From the NCBI RefSeq assembly GCF_022836935.1, contig NZ_CP083239.1:1367501-1431500 (forward strand): DNA of 64,000 nucleotides, given 5' to 3'. The notes under the pieces are model-generated. The model saw only the letters and a program-made list of their open reading frames with translations, had not been told where the DNA came from and did not search any database. This document shows positions 52,392-62,880 of this stretch, one piece after another. A program made the position numbers and the translations under genes. Source of the stretch: Ancylobacter polymorphus (GTDB lineage: Bacteria; Pseudomonadota; Alphaproteobacteria; Rhizobiales; Xanthobacteraceae). Position 1 is the first letter of the stretch, and each line of letters starts with the position of its first letter.

Positions 52392-53000
52392 TCAGTGCCA
52401 CTGCGCCAGCACCTCCTCGGTGCGGACCACCTCCACCTGCTGGCTGAAGCGGCGTGTATAGAGCTCCATCAGCGCGTCATGCGTGGCATCGGACGAACTG
52501 CACAGCGCATCGGTGGCCAGGATGACCCGAAAGCCACGGTCGATGGCGCCGAGTGCGGTGGCGAGAACGCAAACATCCGTCTCGCCGCCGCTGATGACCA
52601 GCGCCTCGACCCCGGCGGGGGCCAACAAGGCGTCGAGCCGTCCCTCGGTCCAGGGCGAATAGACGCTCTTGTCGATTATCCGCGCCGGCGGCACGAAGCG
52701 CTCCAGCGTTGGCACCAGCCGTACCGCCTCCGGACCCAATGCCTCGCCGGTGACGGCCTCCCAGCGCTGATAATAGCGCGCCCAGCTGCCGATCGCGTCG
52801 CTCGCCCGCTGCGGCGGTACGAAGCGGGTGAACACCGTCCGTTCGGGACGATGCGCACACAGCGCCTCCACCGCCGGCAACACTTTTTCCAGCCACGGCA
52901 CCGTCCAGGGCGAGCCCGGTGCGAACAGGCGCTGCATGTCGACGCACAGATGCAGGCAGTTCGCCCCGAGCGGACCGTGGATGAGGCCGCGCGCTGCCAT
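52392..53000 (-). CDS. Isochorismatase-family cysteine hydrolase
   Basis: A 202-residue hydrolase with the Asp-Lys-Cys catalytic set: LCVDMQRLFAPG (Asp), IIDKSVYSPW (Lys) and the nucleophile in GGETDVCVLATALGAIDRG. These enzymes hydrolyse amides or isochorismate; the substrate here is unknown. The ATG at 53000 is 12 bases after the catalase stop, suggesting co-transcription with katE. Confidence 0.88.
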   Translation of the reverse strand: MAARGLIHGPLGANCLHLCVDMQRLFAPGSPWTVPWLEKVLPAVEALCAHRPERTVFTRFVPPQRASDAIGSWARYYQRWEAVTGEALGPEAVRLVPTLERFVPPARIIDKSVYSPWTEGRLDALLAPAGVEALVISGGETDVCVLATALGAIDRGFRVILATDALCSSSDATHDALMELYTRRFSQQVEVVRTEEVLAQWH

Positions 53001-53011
53001 GGCCCCGCCGT

Positions 53012-55123
<2,112 letters not shown>

Positions 55124-55283
55124 GCGTCTGCGCTCCCTCGGCGTGTGGCCAGTGATCCGGCGTCGCCTCACTAACCGCAGGGGGAGCCATTCGTTGCCGG
55201 CGCGCGTGCATTCGCGGCATGGATTCGTGCCTGCCGACGCTCCTGCTTAGCCGGCTACCGGACGCGGGTATGTGGGGGAGGGT

Positions 55284-55817
55284 TCAGGGGAAGCGGCGGC
55301 TGAGGAAGGGCGAGCCGCGCAGCCCGAACCGCCAGGGCTCGGCGACGGCCTTGGAGATGCCGATGCGCGGCCCGGTCACGATGTCGGGCACGCCCTCGCG
55401 CTCGCGCCAGTCGAAGGGCGGAAGGTCGAGCGGCGCGCCGTCGAGAGCGCCGGTGATGGCGAGCGCCTGGGTGAGCCGGCCGGGACCCGCGCAGAGAAAG
55501 GCCGGGCCGCCCCGGCGCGCCGCCATGCGCTCCAGCCCCACGAGCGGCGCCAGCGCCCTTATCAGCACCGCCCCGTGGCCTTCCGCAACGATGTTGAAGC
55601 ACCAGTGCAGACCGTAGGAGCGGTAGACATAGGCATGGAACGGCTGGCCGAACATCGCCGCGTTGCGCGGTGTGCGGCCGGTGAAGCTGTGCGAGGCCGG
55701 GTCGTCGCGCCGATAGGCCTCGGTCTCGACGATGAGGCCGCCGACGCCGTCGACCAGCAGCGTTACCCCAATGAGGCGTGGCGCGAGGGCGAGGGCGTCG
55801 CCTTCAAACGGAATCAT
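55284..55817 (-). CDS. mpg: DNA-3-methyladenine glycosylase (AAG/MPG type)
   Basis: A 177-residue AAG-family repair glycosylase that removes alkylated purines. Motifs: ETEAYRRDDPASHSFTGRTPRNAAMFG (the Glu and base-recognition loop), FHAYVYRSYGLHWCFNIV, RALAPLVGLERM and GPGRLTQALAITG. The catalytic Glu in VETEAY is present. The gene stands alone. Confidence 0.93.
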   Translation of the reverse strand: MIPFEGDALALAPRLIGVTLLVDGVGGLIVETEAYRRDDPASHSFTGRTPRNAAMFGQPFHAYVYRSYGLHWCFNIVAEGHGAVLIRALAPLVGLERMAARRGGPAFLCAGPGRLTQALAITGALDGAPLDLPPFDWREREGVPDIVTGPRIGISKAVAEPWRFGLRGSPFLSRRFP

Positions 55818-55880
55818 GGCGCGAGGATAGCATGAGCCATGCGCCGGAGGGGACGCGCGGCCCCCTCCGCCGTCGATGGA

Positions 55881-56861
55881 TCAGAACGGGCTGTCGGGGA
55901 AGTAGAACTGCGCCGCGTTCTCCGCCGTGATCAGCGTCGAGCCAATGATGAAGCGGCCATAGACCGGCGTGTTGGAAACGAAGCGCAGCGCGGTGACTTC
56001 CAGCGCGGTGGAAATCTGCGCCGGGGTGTAGGAGACGTCGACCGGGATCTGCGGGTCCTTGTCCATCACCCGCTTGATGATCTCCTTCATGCCGGCGCCG
56101 CCGACGATCCACATCTCCTTCTGCCGCCCGGCCTGGGAGATGGCCTCCATCACGCCGATGGCCATGTCGTCGTCCGCCGCCCACACGGCGTCGATCTTCT
56201 TGTGCTTGGACAGGTAGTCCTGCATGACCTGGAACGCCTTGTCGCGGTTCCAGTTGCCGTGCTGCATGTCGAGAATTTCGATGCCCGAGCCGGCAATGGC
56301 GGCCTGGAAGGCGTCGACCCGCTCATTGTCGAGCGTGGTGGGAATGCCGCGCAGCACCACGATCTTGGCGCCGGGCTTGAGATTGGCCTTGAAATATTCG
56401 CCGGAGACGCGGCCGAAGGCGGTGTTGTCGCCGGCGACATAGAGGTCCTCGATGCCGGGCTGGGAGAGGCCGCGATCGACCACGGTCACCCATTTGCCGG
56501 CATCCTTCACCGCCTTGACCGGGCTAGTCAGCGGCTCGGATTCGAAGGGGAGTACGACAAGCGCGTTGATGTTGCGCGTCGCCACCATGTCCTCGATGTC
56601 GTTGACCTGCTTGCCCACCGCGCCGGCGGTGGCGAGCACGAATTCAAGGTTCGGATAGGTCGTCTTCAGCCGCTTGATGGTTTCCTGCGCGTGCCAGTTC
56701 AGCCCGCCCATGAAGCCGTGGGTGGCGGAGGGGATCGAGACGCCGATCACCGCCTTCTTGCCCTGCGCGAGCGCGGGCATGGAGACGCCTGCCGCGGCGG
56801 TGGCGGCGCCGATGGCGGCGGTGGTGAGAAAGGTCCTGCGTTCCATTGTCGTTTCTCCCAT
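55881..56861 (-). CDS. Sugar ABC transporter substrate-binding protein (RbsB-like)
   Basis: A 326-residue periplasmic binding protein with a signal peptide that has RR near its start (MERRTFLTTAAIGAATAAAG, cut near ALA). The type I periplasmic fold shows KAVIGVSIPSATHGFMGGL, NALVVLPFESEP, VTVVDRGLSQPG and DAVWAADDDMAIGVMEA. The family takes up ribose, inositol or related sugars. It precedes the ATPase-permease genes in one operon read leftward, with the permease only 11 bases upstream. Confidence 0.92.
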   Translation of the reverse strand: MGETTMERRTFLTTAAIGAATAAAGVSMPALAQGKKAVIGVSIPSATHGFMGGLNWHAQETIKRLKTTYPNLEFVLATAGAVGKQVNDIEDMVATRNINALVVLPFESEPLTSPVKAVKDAGKWVTVVDRGLSQPGIEDLYVAGDNTAFGRVSGEYFKANLKPGAKIVVLRGIPTTLDNERVDAFQAAIAGSGIEILDMQHGNWNRDKAFQVMQDYLSKHKKIDAVWAADDDMAIGVMEAISQAGRQKEMWIVGGAGMKEIIKRVMDKDPQIPVDVSYTPAQISTALEVTALRFVSNTPVYGRFIIGSTLITAENAAQFYFPDSPF

Positions 56862-56872
56862 GGTCTCCGCTC

Positions 56873-57898
56873 TCAGGCGGATGATGATTTGCCGCGCTGG
56901 AGAACCACCGCGAGCACGATGATGACGCCCTGGATCGTCCCGTTGAGATAGGGGGAGACGAGGTCCGCCAGGATGAGGATGTTGTCGATCAGGCTGAGGA
57001 TCAGCACGCCGATCACCGTGCCCCAGACGCGGCCATAGCCGCCCTTCAGCGCCGTGCCGCCGATGATGACGGCAGCGATCGCCTCAAGTTCCCACAGCAT
57101 GCCGGTGGAGCCGGAGGCCGAACCGAGGCGGGGCACATACATGATGGTGGCGAGGCCGACGAGCAGGCCGAGCAGCACATAGGTCATGAGCCGGATGCGC
57201 TCGACATTCACCGCCGAATAGAGCGCCACCTTGTCGTTGGAGCCGATGGCCTCGCAGTAGCGGCCGAAGCGCGTGTGGCGCATGGCGATCTGCCCGGCCA
57301 CCGCCACGATGGCGAAGACGATGATCGGCCAGGCGATGCCGAACAGGCCGGAATAATAGACCGGCCGGTAGAACTGCCGAACGCCGAAATCGAGGCTGAT
57401 CGTGCCGCCATCGGCGAGCCAGGTCACCAGCGAGCGGAAGATGCCCATGGTGCCGAGCGTGACGATGAAGGGCTCGATCCGCGCTTTCGTCACCAATAGT
57501 CCGTTGCCGAGCCCCGCCAGCAGCCCGACGCCGAGCGCGATGCCCATGCCGGCCAGCACCAGAGGCAGGCCGACGCCCAGCGAGGGCAGCAGCGCGTTCA
57601 TGCCGAGGATCATTACCCCGGCGATGAACGCCGCCATGGAGCCGACCGAGAGATCGAGCCCGCCTGAGGTGATGACGAAGGTCATCCCCACCGCGATCAT
57701 GCCGATGAAGGCGGAGCGGGCCAGCACATTGGTGATGTTGCCGGCGGAGAGGAAATTCTCGTTGAGATACGCCCCCAGCGCCACCAGCAGGATCAGCGCC
57801 AGCAGCGGGCCGAGCGCGGAGAGGCCCGGCAGACGTGCGGCGAGGGACAGGCGCGGGGCATCGGAGCGCGTGAGGTCAGGGCGCGTGAGATCAGACAT
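56873..57898 (-). CDS. Sugar ABC transporter permease (RbsC-like)
   Basis: A 341-residue, ~10-helix permease of the ribose/xylose/inositol class: LNENFLSAGNITNVLARSAFIGMIAVGMTFVITSGGLDLSVGSMAA is diagnostic, followed by EAIAAVIIGGTALKGGYGRVWGT with the EAA-like loop. The ATG at 57898 is chosen since it overlaps the ATPase gene by eight bases and fits the N-terminal tail; the ORF extends further but is not coding-like. It forms the membrane channel of the transporter. Confidence 0.94.
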   Translation of the reverse strand: MSDLTRPDLTRSDAPRLSLAARLPGLSALGPLLALILLVALGAYLNENFLSAGNITNVLARSAFIGMIAVGMTFVITSGGLDLSVGSMAAFIAGVMILGMNALLPSLGVGLPLVLAGMGIALGVGLLAGLGNGLLVTKARIEPFIVTLGTMGIFRSLVTWLADGGTISLDFGVRQFYRPVYYSGLFGIAWPIIVFAIVAVAGQIAMRHTRFGRYCEAIGSNDKVALYSAVNVERIRLMTYVLLGLLVGLATIMYVPRLGSASGSTGMLWELEAIAAVIIGGTALKGGYGRVWGTVIGVLILSLIDNILILADLVSPYLNGTIQGVIIVLAVVLQRGKSSSA

Positions 57899-59420
57899 GC
57901 GAGGCGCTCCCTGTCGGCTGTTCATTGGTGCCCATGACGAGGCGCACCACATCGGTCTCCGTCACCCGCGCGCCTTCCAGCTCGCCGGCGATCCGTCCAT
58001 GGCGCATCACCAGCACGCGGTCGGACAGGCCGAGGATTTCCGGCATGTCGGAGGAGATGACGATGACGCTGCGCCCCTCGGCCGCGAGCGCGTCGATGAA
58101 GGCGTAGATCTGGCTCTTGGTGCCGACATCGATGCCGCGTGTCGGCTCGTCGATGATGACGATCTCCGGGTCCCCCAGCATGGTCTTGGCCAGCAGCAGT
58201 TTCTGCTGGTTGCCGCCGGAGAGATTGCCCACCTTCATGTCGCGGCGCGGGGCGCGGATGTCGAACTCGGTGATGGCACGGGAGAGCGCCGCCTCCTCGC
58301 GCCGGCCATCGATGAACAGGGCGCCAAAGCGGGCGAGGGTGGAGAGGGTGAGGTTCTCGGTCAGGCTCTTGTCGAGCAGCAGGCCGCGTTCCTTCCGGTC
58401 CTCGGTGAGATAGGCGATGCCGCTGGCGGCAGCGTCGCGCACCGATCCGATGGCGACCGGGATGCCATGGCGTAAAATCTCCCCCGTCGCCGGCCGCAGG
58501 CCGACCAGCCCCTCGGCAAGTTCGGTGCGGCCGGAGCCGACGAGGCCGGAAATGCCCAGCACCTCGCCGCGCCGCAGGGTGAAGGAGATGTCCGTCACCA
58601 GCGGCGGCACGCAGAAGCCGCGCACCTCCAGTGCCACCGTGCCGGCATGGTGGCGCTTGGACGGATAGATGTCCTCCAGCTTGCGACCGACCATGGCGGT
58701 GGCCATGCCGTCCTCGGTCAGTTCGCCACGCATCGCCCGGCGCACCACCGCGCCGTCGCGCAGCACGGTGACGCGGTCGGCAAGCCGGGTGATCTCCTCC
58801 AGCCGGTGCGAGGTGTAGAGCAGCGCCACGCCCTGCGCCCGCAGCCGCTCGATCTGCCGGAACAGCACCTCCACCTCCCTGTGCGTCAGCACGGCGGAGG
58901 GCTCGTCCATGATCAGCACCCGCGCGTTACGCGACAGGGCTTTGGCGATCTCCACCATCTGCCGGTCGGAGACGGGCAGGTCGCGGATGCGGGCTTCCGG
59001 GCGGATCGTGCTGCCGAGTTCGTCGAGCAGCGCCTGCGTGCCCGCGCGCATGGCGCGGTGGTCGAGAAACAACCCGCCCTTCTCGCGGCCCAGCCAGATG
59101 TTCTCGGTGACGGTGAGGTCGGGGGCGAGGTTGAACTCCTGGTGGATCACCACCACGCCCGAAGCTTCCGCCTGCGCGCCGGTCGTGTAGGGCGCCGGCG
59201 CCCCGTCGAGGCGCACCGCGCCGGAGGACGGCGCGAGGAAGCCGCCGAGGATCTTCATGATCGTCGACTTGCCGGCGCCATTCTCGCCGATCAGTGCGTG
59301 GACCTCGCCGGCGTGGAGCGCGAAGTCGATGCCGTGCAGGATTTCGATCGGGCCGAAACTCTTGCGGACATCGACGAGTTCGAGCACCGGGGCGGTCGCG
59401 CGCTCCGGGGCGGCACTCAT
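57891..59420 (-). CDS. Sugar ABC transporter ATP-binding protein (RbsA-like, two NBDs)
   Basis: A 509-residue duplicated ATPase. NBD1: Walker A GENGAGKST, PVSDRQMVEIAKALS signature region, VLIMDEPSAVLT Walker B. NBD2: GLVGSGRTELAEGLVG (degenerate P-loop), NLSGGNQQKLLLAKT and EIVIIDEPTRGIDVGTK. This is the standard RbsA/XylG pattern, with the second site degenerate. It overlaps the permease by eight bases and the oxidoreductase gene by four. Confidence 0.95.
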   Translation of the reverse strand: MSAAPERATAPVLELVDVRKSFGPIEILHGIDFALHAGEVHALIGENGAGKSTIMKILGGFLAPSSGAVRLDGAPAPYTTGAQAEASGVVVIHQEFNLAPDLTVTENIWLGREKGGLFLDHRAMRAGTQALLDELGSTIRPEARIRDLPVSDRQMVEIAKALSRNARVLIMDEPSAVLTHREVEVLFRQIERLRAQGVALLYTSHRLEEITRLADRVTVLRDGAVVRRAMRGELTEDGMATAMVGRKLEDIYPSKRHHAGTVALEVRGFCVPPLVTDISFTLRRGEVLGISGLVGSGRTELAEGLVGLRPATGEILRHGIPVAIGSVRDAAASGIAYLTEDRKERGLLLDKSLTENLTLSTLARFGALFIDGRREEAALSRAITEFDIRAPRRDMKVGNLSGGNQQKLLLAKTMLGDPEIVIIDEPTRGIDVGTKSQIYAFIDALAAEGRSVIVISSDMPEILGLSDRVLVMRHGRIAGELEGARVTETDVVRLVMGTNEQPTGSASHV

Positions 59421-60568
59421 AGGCTTACCCAGCCGGCATTGCGGCGCGAGGACTGCACGCAGGCCTCGACGAAACGCATGCCGGCCAGCCCGTCCGCCAG
59501 GGTCGGGTAGAGCACCCCCTCAGGCACCTTCTCGCCGGCCTTGTGCGCGCGGATGGCGCGTGCTGCCTCGGCATAGATATTGGCGAAACCTTCGAGATAG
59601 CCCTCGGGGTGGCCCGGCGGGATGCGCGAGACGCGGCCTGCCTCCGGCCCCGCCCCCGCCCCGTTGCGGGTGATGCGGCGTTTGGGCTCGCCGAAGGGGG
59701 TGAACCAGAGATAATTCGGGTCCTCCTGCGCCCATTCCAGCCCGCCCTTGTCACCATAGACGCGCAGGCGCAGGCCGTTCTCGTTGCCCGGCGCCACCTG
59801 GCTTGCCCACAGCATGCCCCGCGCCCCGCCCTCGAAGCGCAGCAACACATGGGCGTTGTCGTCGAGCGCCCGGCCCGGCACGAAGATGGAAAGATCCGCC
59901 GCCAGGGCTTCCGGCGTCAGGCCGGAGACGAAGCAGGCGAGGTTGTAGGCATGGGTGCCGATGTCGCCCGTCGCCCCGCCCGCGCCGGAGCGTTCCGGGT
60001 CGGTGCGCCATTCCGCCTGCTTGGAGCCGGATTTCTCCGCCGCCTCGGTCAGCCAGTCCTGCACATATTCCACCTGCACGAGGCGGACGCGGCCGATCTC
60101 GCCCGCCGCGACCATGGCACGGGCCTGCCGGATCATGGGGTAGCCGGTGTAGTTATGGGTCAGCACGAACAGGGCATCGGCCTTCGCCGCCGCTGCCGCG
60201 AGCTTCTTTGCCTCGGCCATAGTCGCGGTCAGCGGCTTGTCGCAGATGACGTGGATGCCGCGCTTGAGGAACTCGATCGCCGGGCCGGCATGCATGTGGT
60301 TGGGCGTGACGATCGCCACCGCCTCGATGCCGTCCTTGCGCCGGGCTTCGCCCTTCGCCATCGCGAGATAGTCGTCATAGACGCGGGAGAGGCCGAGCGC
60401 CTCGCCGGAGGCGCGGGATTTCTCCGGCGTGGAGGAGAGGGCGCCGGCGATGAGGGTGTATTCGCCGTCGAGCCGGGCGGCGATGCGGTGCACGGCGCCG
60501 ATGAAGGCGCCGGAGCCGCCGCCGACCATGCCGAGCTTCAGCGGGGCGTGTGCGGAGGCGGTGCTCAT
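59417..60568 (-). CDS. Gfo/Idh/MocA-family NAD(P)-dependent dehydrogenase
   Basis: A 383-residue oxidoreductase. The Rossmann motif LGMVGGGSGAFIGAVHR, the NHMHAGPAIEF segment and the catalytic CDKPLTATMAEAKKLA are typical of the family, followed by the substrate-domain GGATGDIGTHAYNLACF with conserved His. It overlaps both neighbours by four bases, so it is coupled to the transporter and isomerase. It probably oxidises the imported sugar or inositol at a secondary hydroxyl to a keto sugar. Confidence 0.93.
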   Translation of the reverse strand: MSTASAHAPLKLGMVGGGSGAFIGAVHRIAARLDGEYTLIAGALSSTPEKSRASGEALGLSRVYDDYLAMAKGEARRKDGIEAVAIVTPNHMHAGPAIEFLKRGIHVICDKPLTATMAEAKKLAAAAAKADALFVLTHNYTGYPMIRQARAMVAAGEIGRVRLVQVEYVQDWLTEAAEKSGSKQAEWRTDPERSGAGGATGDIGTHAYNLACFVSGLTPEALAADLSIFVPGRALDDNAHVLLRFEGGARGMLWASQVAPGNENGLRLRVYGDKGGLEWAQEDPNYLWFTPFGEPKRRITRNGAGAGPEAGRVSRIPPGHPEGYLEGFANIYAEAARAIRAHKAGEKVPEGVLYPTLADGLAGMRFVEACVQSSRRNAGWVSL

Positions 60569-61623
60569 CGCTCCAACCCCAGCAAGGCGCGGTTGGCGGC
60601 GCGGTCGGTGGCACCGGCGGCGAAGTCGTCAAACGCCTTCTCGGTGACGCGGATGATGTGGTTCTTGACGAATTGCGCGCCCTCGCGCGCCCCATCCTCG
60701 GGGTGCTTGAGGCAGCATTCCCACTCGACCACCGCCCAGCCGTCGAAATCCATCGCCGCGAGCTTGGAGAAGATGGCGCCGAAATCCACCTGCCCGTCGC
60801 CCGGGCTACGGAAGCGCCCGGCACGCTTCAGCCAGGGCTGGTAACCGCCATACACGCCCTTGCGCCCGGTCGGGTTGAACTCGGCGTCCTTGACGTGAAA
60901 CATGCCGATGCGCTCGGCATAGATGTCGAGATGGTCGAGATAGTCGAGCTGCTGCAGCACATAGTGCGAGGGATCGTAGAGCATCTTGGCGCGCGGGTGG
61001 TTGTCCACCCGCTCCAGGAACATCTCGAACGTATCGCCGTCGTGCAAATCTTCACCCGGATGGATCTCGAAGCACAGATCGACGCCGCACTCATCCGCAT
61101 AGTCGAGCAGCGGGCGCCAGCGGCGGGCCAGCTCGTCGAAGGCCTCTTCCACCAGCCCGGCGGGGCGCTGCGGCCAGGGGTAGACATAGGGCCAGGCGAG
61201 CGCGCCGGAGAAGGTCACCATGGCGGAGAGGCCGAGATGCCTGGAGGCAGTGAGCGCCTTCCGCATCTGATCCACCGCCCATTCCTGCCGCGCCTTGGGG
61301 TTGCCGCGCACGGTAGGCGCGGCGAAGCCGTCGAACATGGCGTCATAGGCGGGATGCACCGCGACGAGCTGGCCCTGCAGATGGGTGGACAGCTCGGTGA
61401 CGACGACGCCGTTCTGCGAGCCTTTTCCCGCCCATTCCGAACACCAGTCGCGCGAGGCCGCCGCCTGGTCGAGATCGAGGATGCGCGGGTCGTTGGTCGG
61501 CACCTGCACGCCGGCATAGCCGCAGTCGGCGGCCCAGCGGGTGATGTTGTGCCAGCTGTCGAAGGGCGCGTCTGTGCCGATGAACTGGGCCAGAAACAGG
61601 CCCGGTCCCTTGATGGTCCGCAT
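60565..61623 (-). CDS. Sugar phosphate isomerase/epimerase (AP endonuclease family 2 TIM barrel)
   Basis: A 352-residue xylose-isomerase-like TIM barrel. Metal-site motifs: CFEIHPGEDLHDG (Glu), LYDPSHYVLQQLD (Asp, His), FHVKDAEFNPTGRKG (His, Asp) and AVVEWECC (Glu). Paired with a Gfo/Idh dehydrogenase and sugar ABC genes, it is likely to isomerise the keto product. It is the first gene of the leftward operon, with LacI operators in the promoter region. Confidence 0.92.
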   Translation of the reverse strand: MRTIKGPGLFLAQFIGTDAPFDSWHNITRWAADCGYAGVQVPTNDPRILDLDQAAASRDWCSEWAGKGSQNGVVVTELSTHLQGQLVAVHPAYDAMFDGFAAPTVRGNPKARQEWAVDQMRKALTASRHLGLSAMVTFSGALAWPYVYPWPQRPAGLVEEAFDELARRWRPLLDYADECGVDLCFEIHPGEDLHDGDTFEMFLERVDNHPRAKMLYDPSHYVLQQLDYLDHLDIYAERIGMFHVKDAEFNPTGRKGVYGGYQPWLKRAGRFRSPGDGQVDFGAIFSKLAAMDFDGWAVVEWECCLKHPEDGAREGAQFVKNHIIRVTEKAFDDFAAGATDRAANRALLGLER

Positions 61624-61663
61624 GGTTTCCTCCCGACCGGCATGCCGGCCAACCGTTGGTTTT

Positions 61664-61709
61664 TGTAATCGGTTGCATTCAGCCTAACGGAGGCCTGTAA
61701 TCGATTGCA
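61664..61709. promoter_or_regulatory. Two LacI-family operators between the sugar operon and its repressor
   Basis: TGTAATCGGTTGCA (61664-61677) and TGTAATCGATTGCA (61696-61709) are two near-palindromic 14-mers with the central CG typical of LacI-family operators. Their starts are 32 bases apart (three helical turns), in the divergent region between the isomerase and lacI-type genes, and should be bound by the adjacent regulator. Confidence 0.8.
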
Positions 61710-61787
61710 AGGGGGGTCGAGGAGGGTTTCCGTAACGGCATCGCGAGGCGATTGCCAGCGGGGGCCCAGCGCGTCTATGGAGTGGCC

Positions 61788-62825
61788 ATGCAGCACCAGA
61801 GACCGAAGATCGTGGACGTGGCGCGGCTCGCCGGCGTTTCCACCGCCACGGTCAGCCGCGTGCTCTCCAACCCCGACGTGGTGAGCGCCGAGACGCGCCG
61901 CAGCGTCGAGGAAGCCATCCGCCAGACCGGCTACCGCCTCAACCACGCGGCGCGCAATTTGCGTCACCGGCGCACCGGCGGCGTGGTGGCGCTGGTACCG
62001 AACCTTTCCAACCCGTTCTTCTCGCAGATCCTCGCCGGCATGGCGGCGGTGTTGGCGGGGGCGGGCTATAATCTGCTCATCGCCGACAGCTGCGTCATGG
62101 GCGGGGAGGCGCTGCTGGCCTATGCCGAGCCGAGCCGTGCCGACGGGCTGATCGTGCTCGATGGCTCGCTTCCCGCCGAAGGGCTGAAGCGCCGCGTGCC
62201 CGTGGTGCTCGCCTGCGAATGGATACCGGGCATCCAGGCGCCGCGGGTGAAGATCGACAATCGCGCGGCGGCGCGGGTGGCGGTGGAGCACCTGATCGGC
62301 CTCGGCCACCGGCGCATCGGCCATGTCGCGGGCCCGCCCGGCAATGTGCTGAGCGAGGCGCGCCTTGCCGGCACCGAGCAGGCGCTGGCGGCGCGCGGCC
62401 TGCCGGCGCCGCAGGTCTTTTCCGGCGATTTCAGCCTCGATTCCGGCCGCCTCGCCGGCGAAACCTGGCTCGCTCTGCCGGCGGAGCAGCGCCCCACGGC
62501 GGTGTTCCTCGCCAGCGACGCCATGGCCTGCGGCTTCATCGGCGAGGTGCAGCATCGCGGCCTCGCCGTGCCGCGCGACGTGTCTGTCATGGGCTTCGAC
62601 GATATCGAGCTGGTCTCGCACATGACGCCTGCCCTCTCCACCATCCGCCAGCCGCGCGAGGCGATCGGCCGTCGGGCGGCGGAGTGCCTGCTGGCGATGA
62701 TCGGTGGCGAAGCGCCGGAGGGCGACATCGTGCTGCCGACCGAACTGGTGCTGCGCGCCAGCACCGCCCCGCCCGTTACCACCCCTGCCATAAAGAGCCA
62801 CGAGGCGGGCCCGGCGCGCTTGTGA
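61788..62825 (+). CDS. LacI-family transcriptional repressor of the sugar operon
   Basis: A 345-residue LacI/GalR regulator. The HTH is IVDVARLAGVSTATVSRVLSNPDVV, with the hinge SVEEAIRQTGYRLNHAARNLR. The ligand-binding part shows VALVPNLSNPFFSQILAGM, VEHLIGLGHRRIGHVAG, AVFLASDAMACGFI and VMGFDDIEL. The ATG at 61788 opens right before the HTH; the longer ORF is unneeded. It is divergent from the sugar catabolic operon with twin operators between, so it represses both directions until the sugar binds. Confidence 0.94.
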   Translation: MQHQRPKIVDVARLAGVSTATVSRVLSNPDVVSAETRRSVEEAIRQTGYRLNHAARNLRHRRTGGVVALVPNLSNPFFSQILAGMAAVLAGAGYNLLIADSCVMGGEALLAYAEPSRADGLIVLDGSLPAEGLKRRVPVVLACEWIPGIQAPRVKIDNRAAARVAVEHLIGLGHRRIGHVAGPPGNVLSEARLAGTEQALAARGLPAPQVFSGDFSLDSGRLAGETWLALPAEQRPTAVFLASDAMACGFIGEVQHRGLAVPRDVSVMGFDDIELVSHMTPALSTIRQPREAIGRRAAECLLAMIGGEAPEGDIVLPTELVLRASTAPPVTTPAIKSHEAGPARL

Positions 62826-62880
62826 GCGCCGCGGAATCCGGGCTATCGCTACGGAAGGTGTCACGGCGAGGGGAGGCGGC

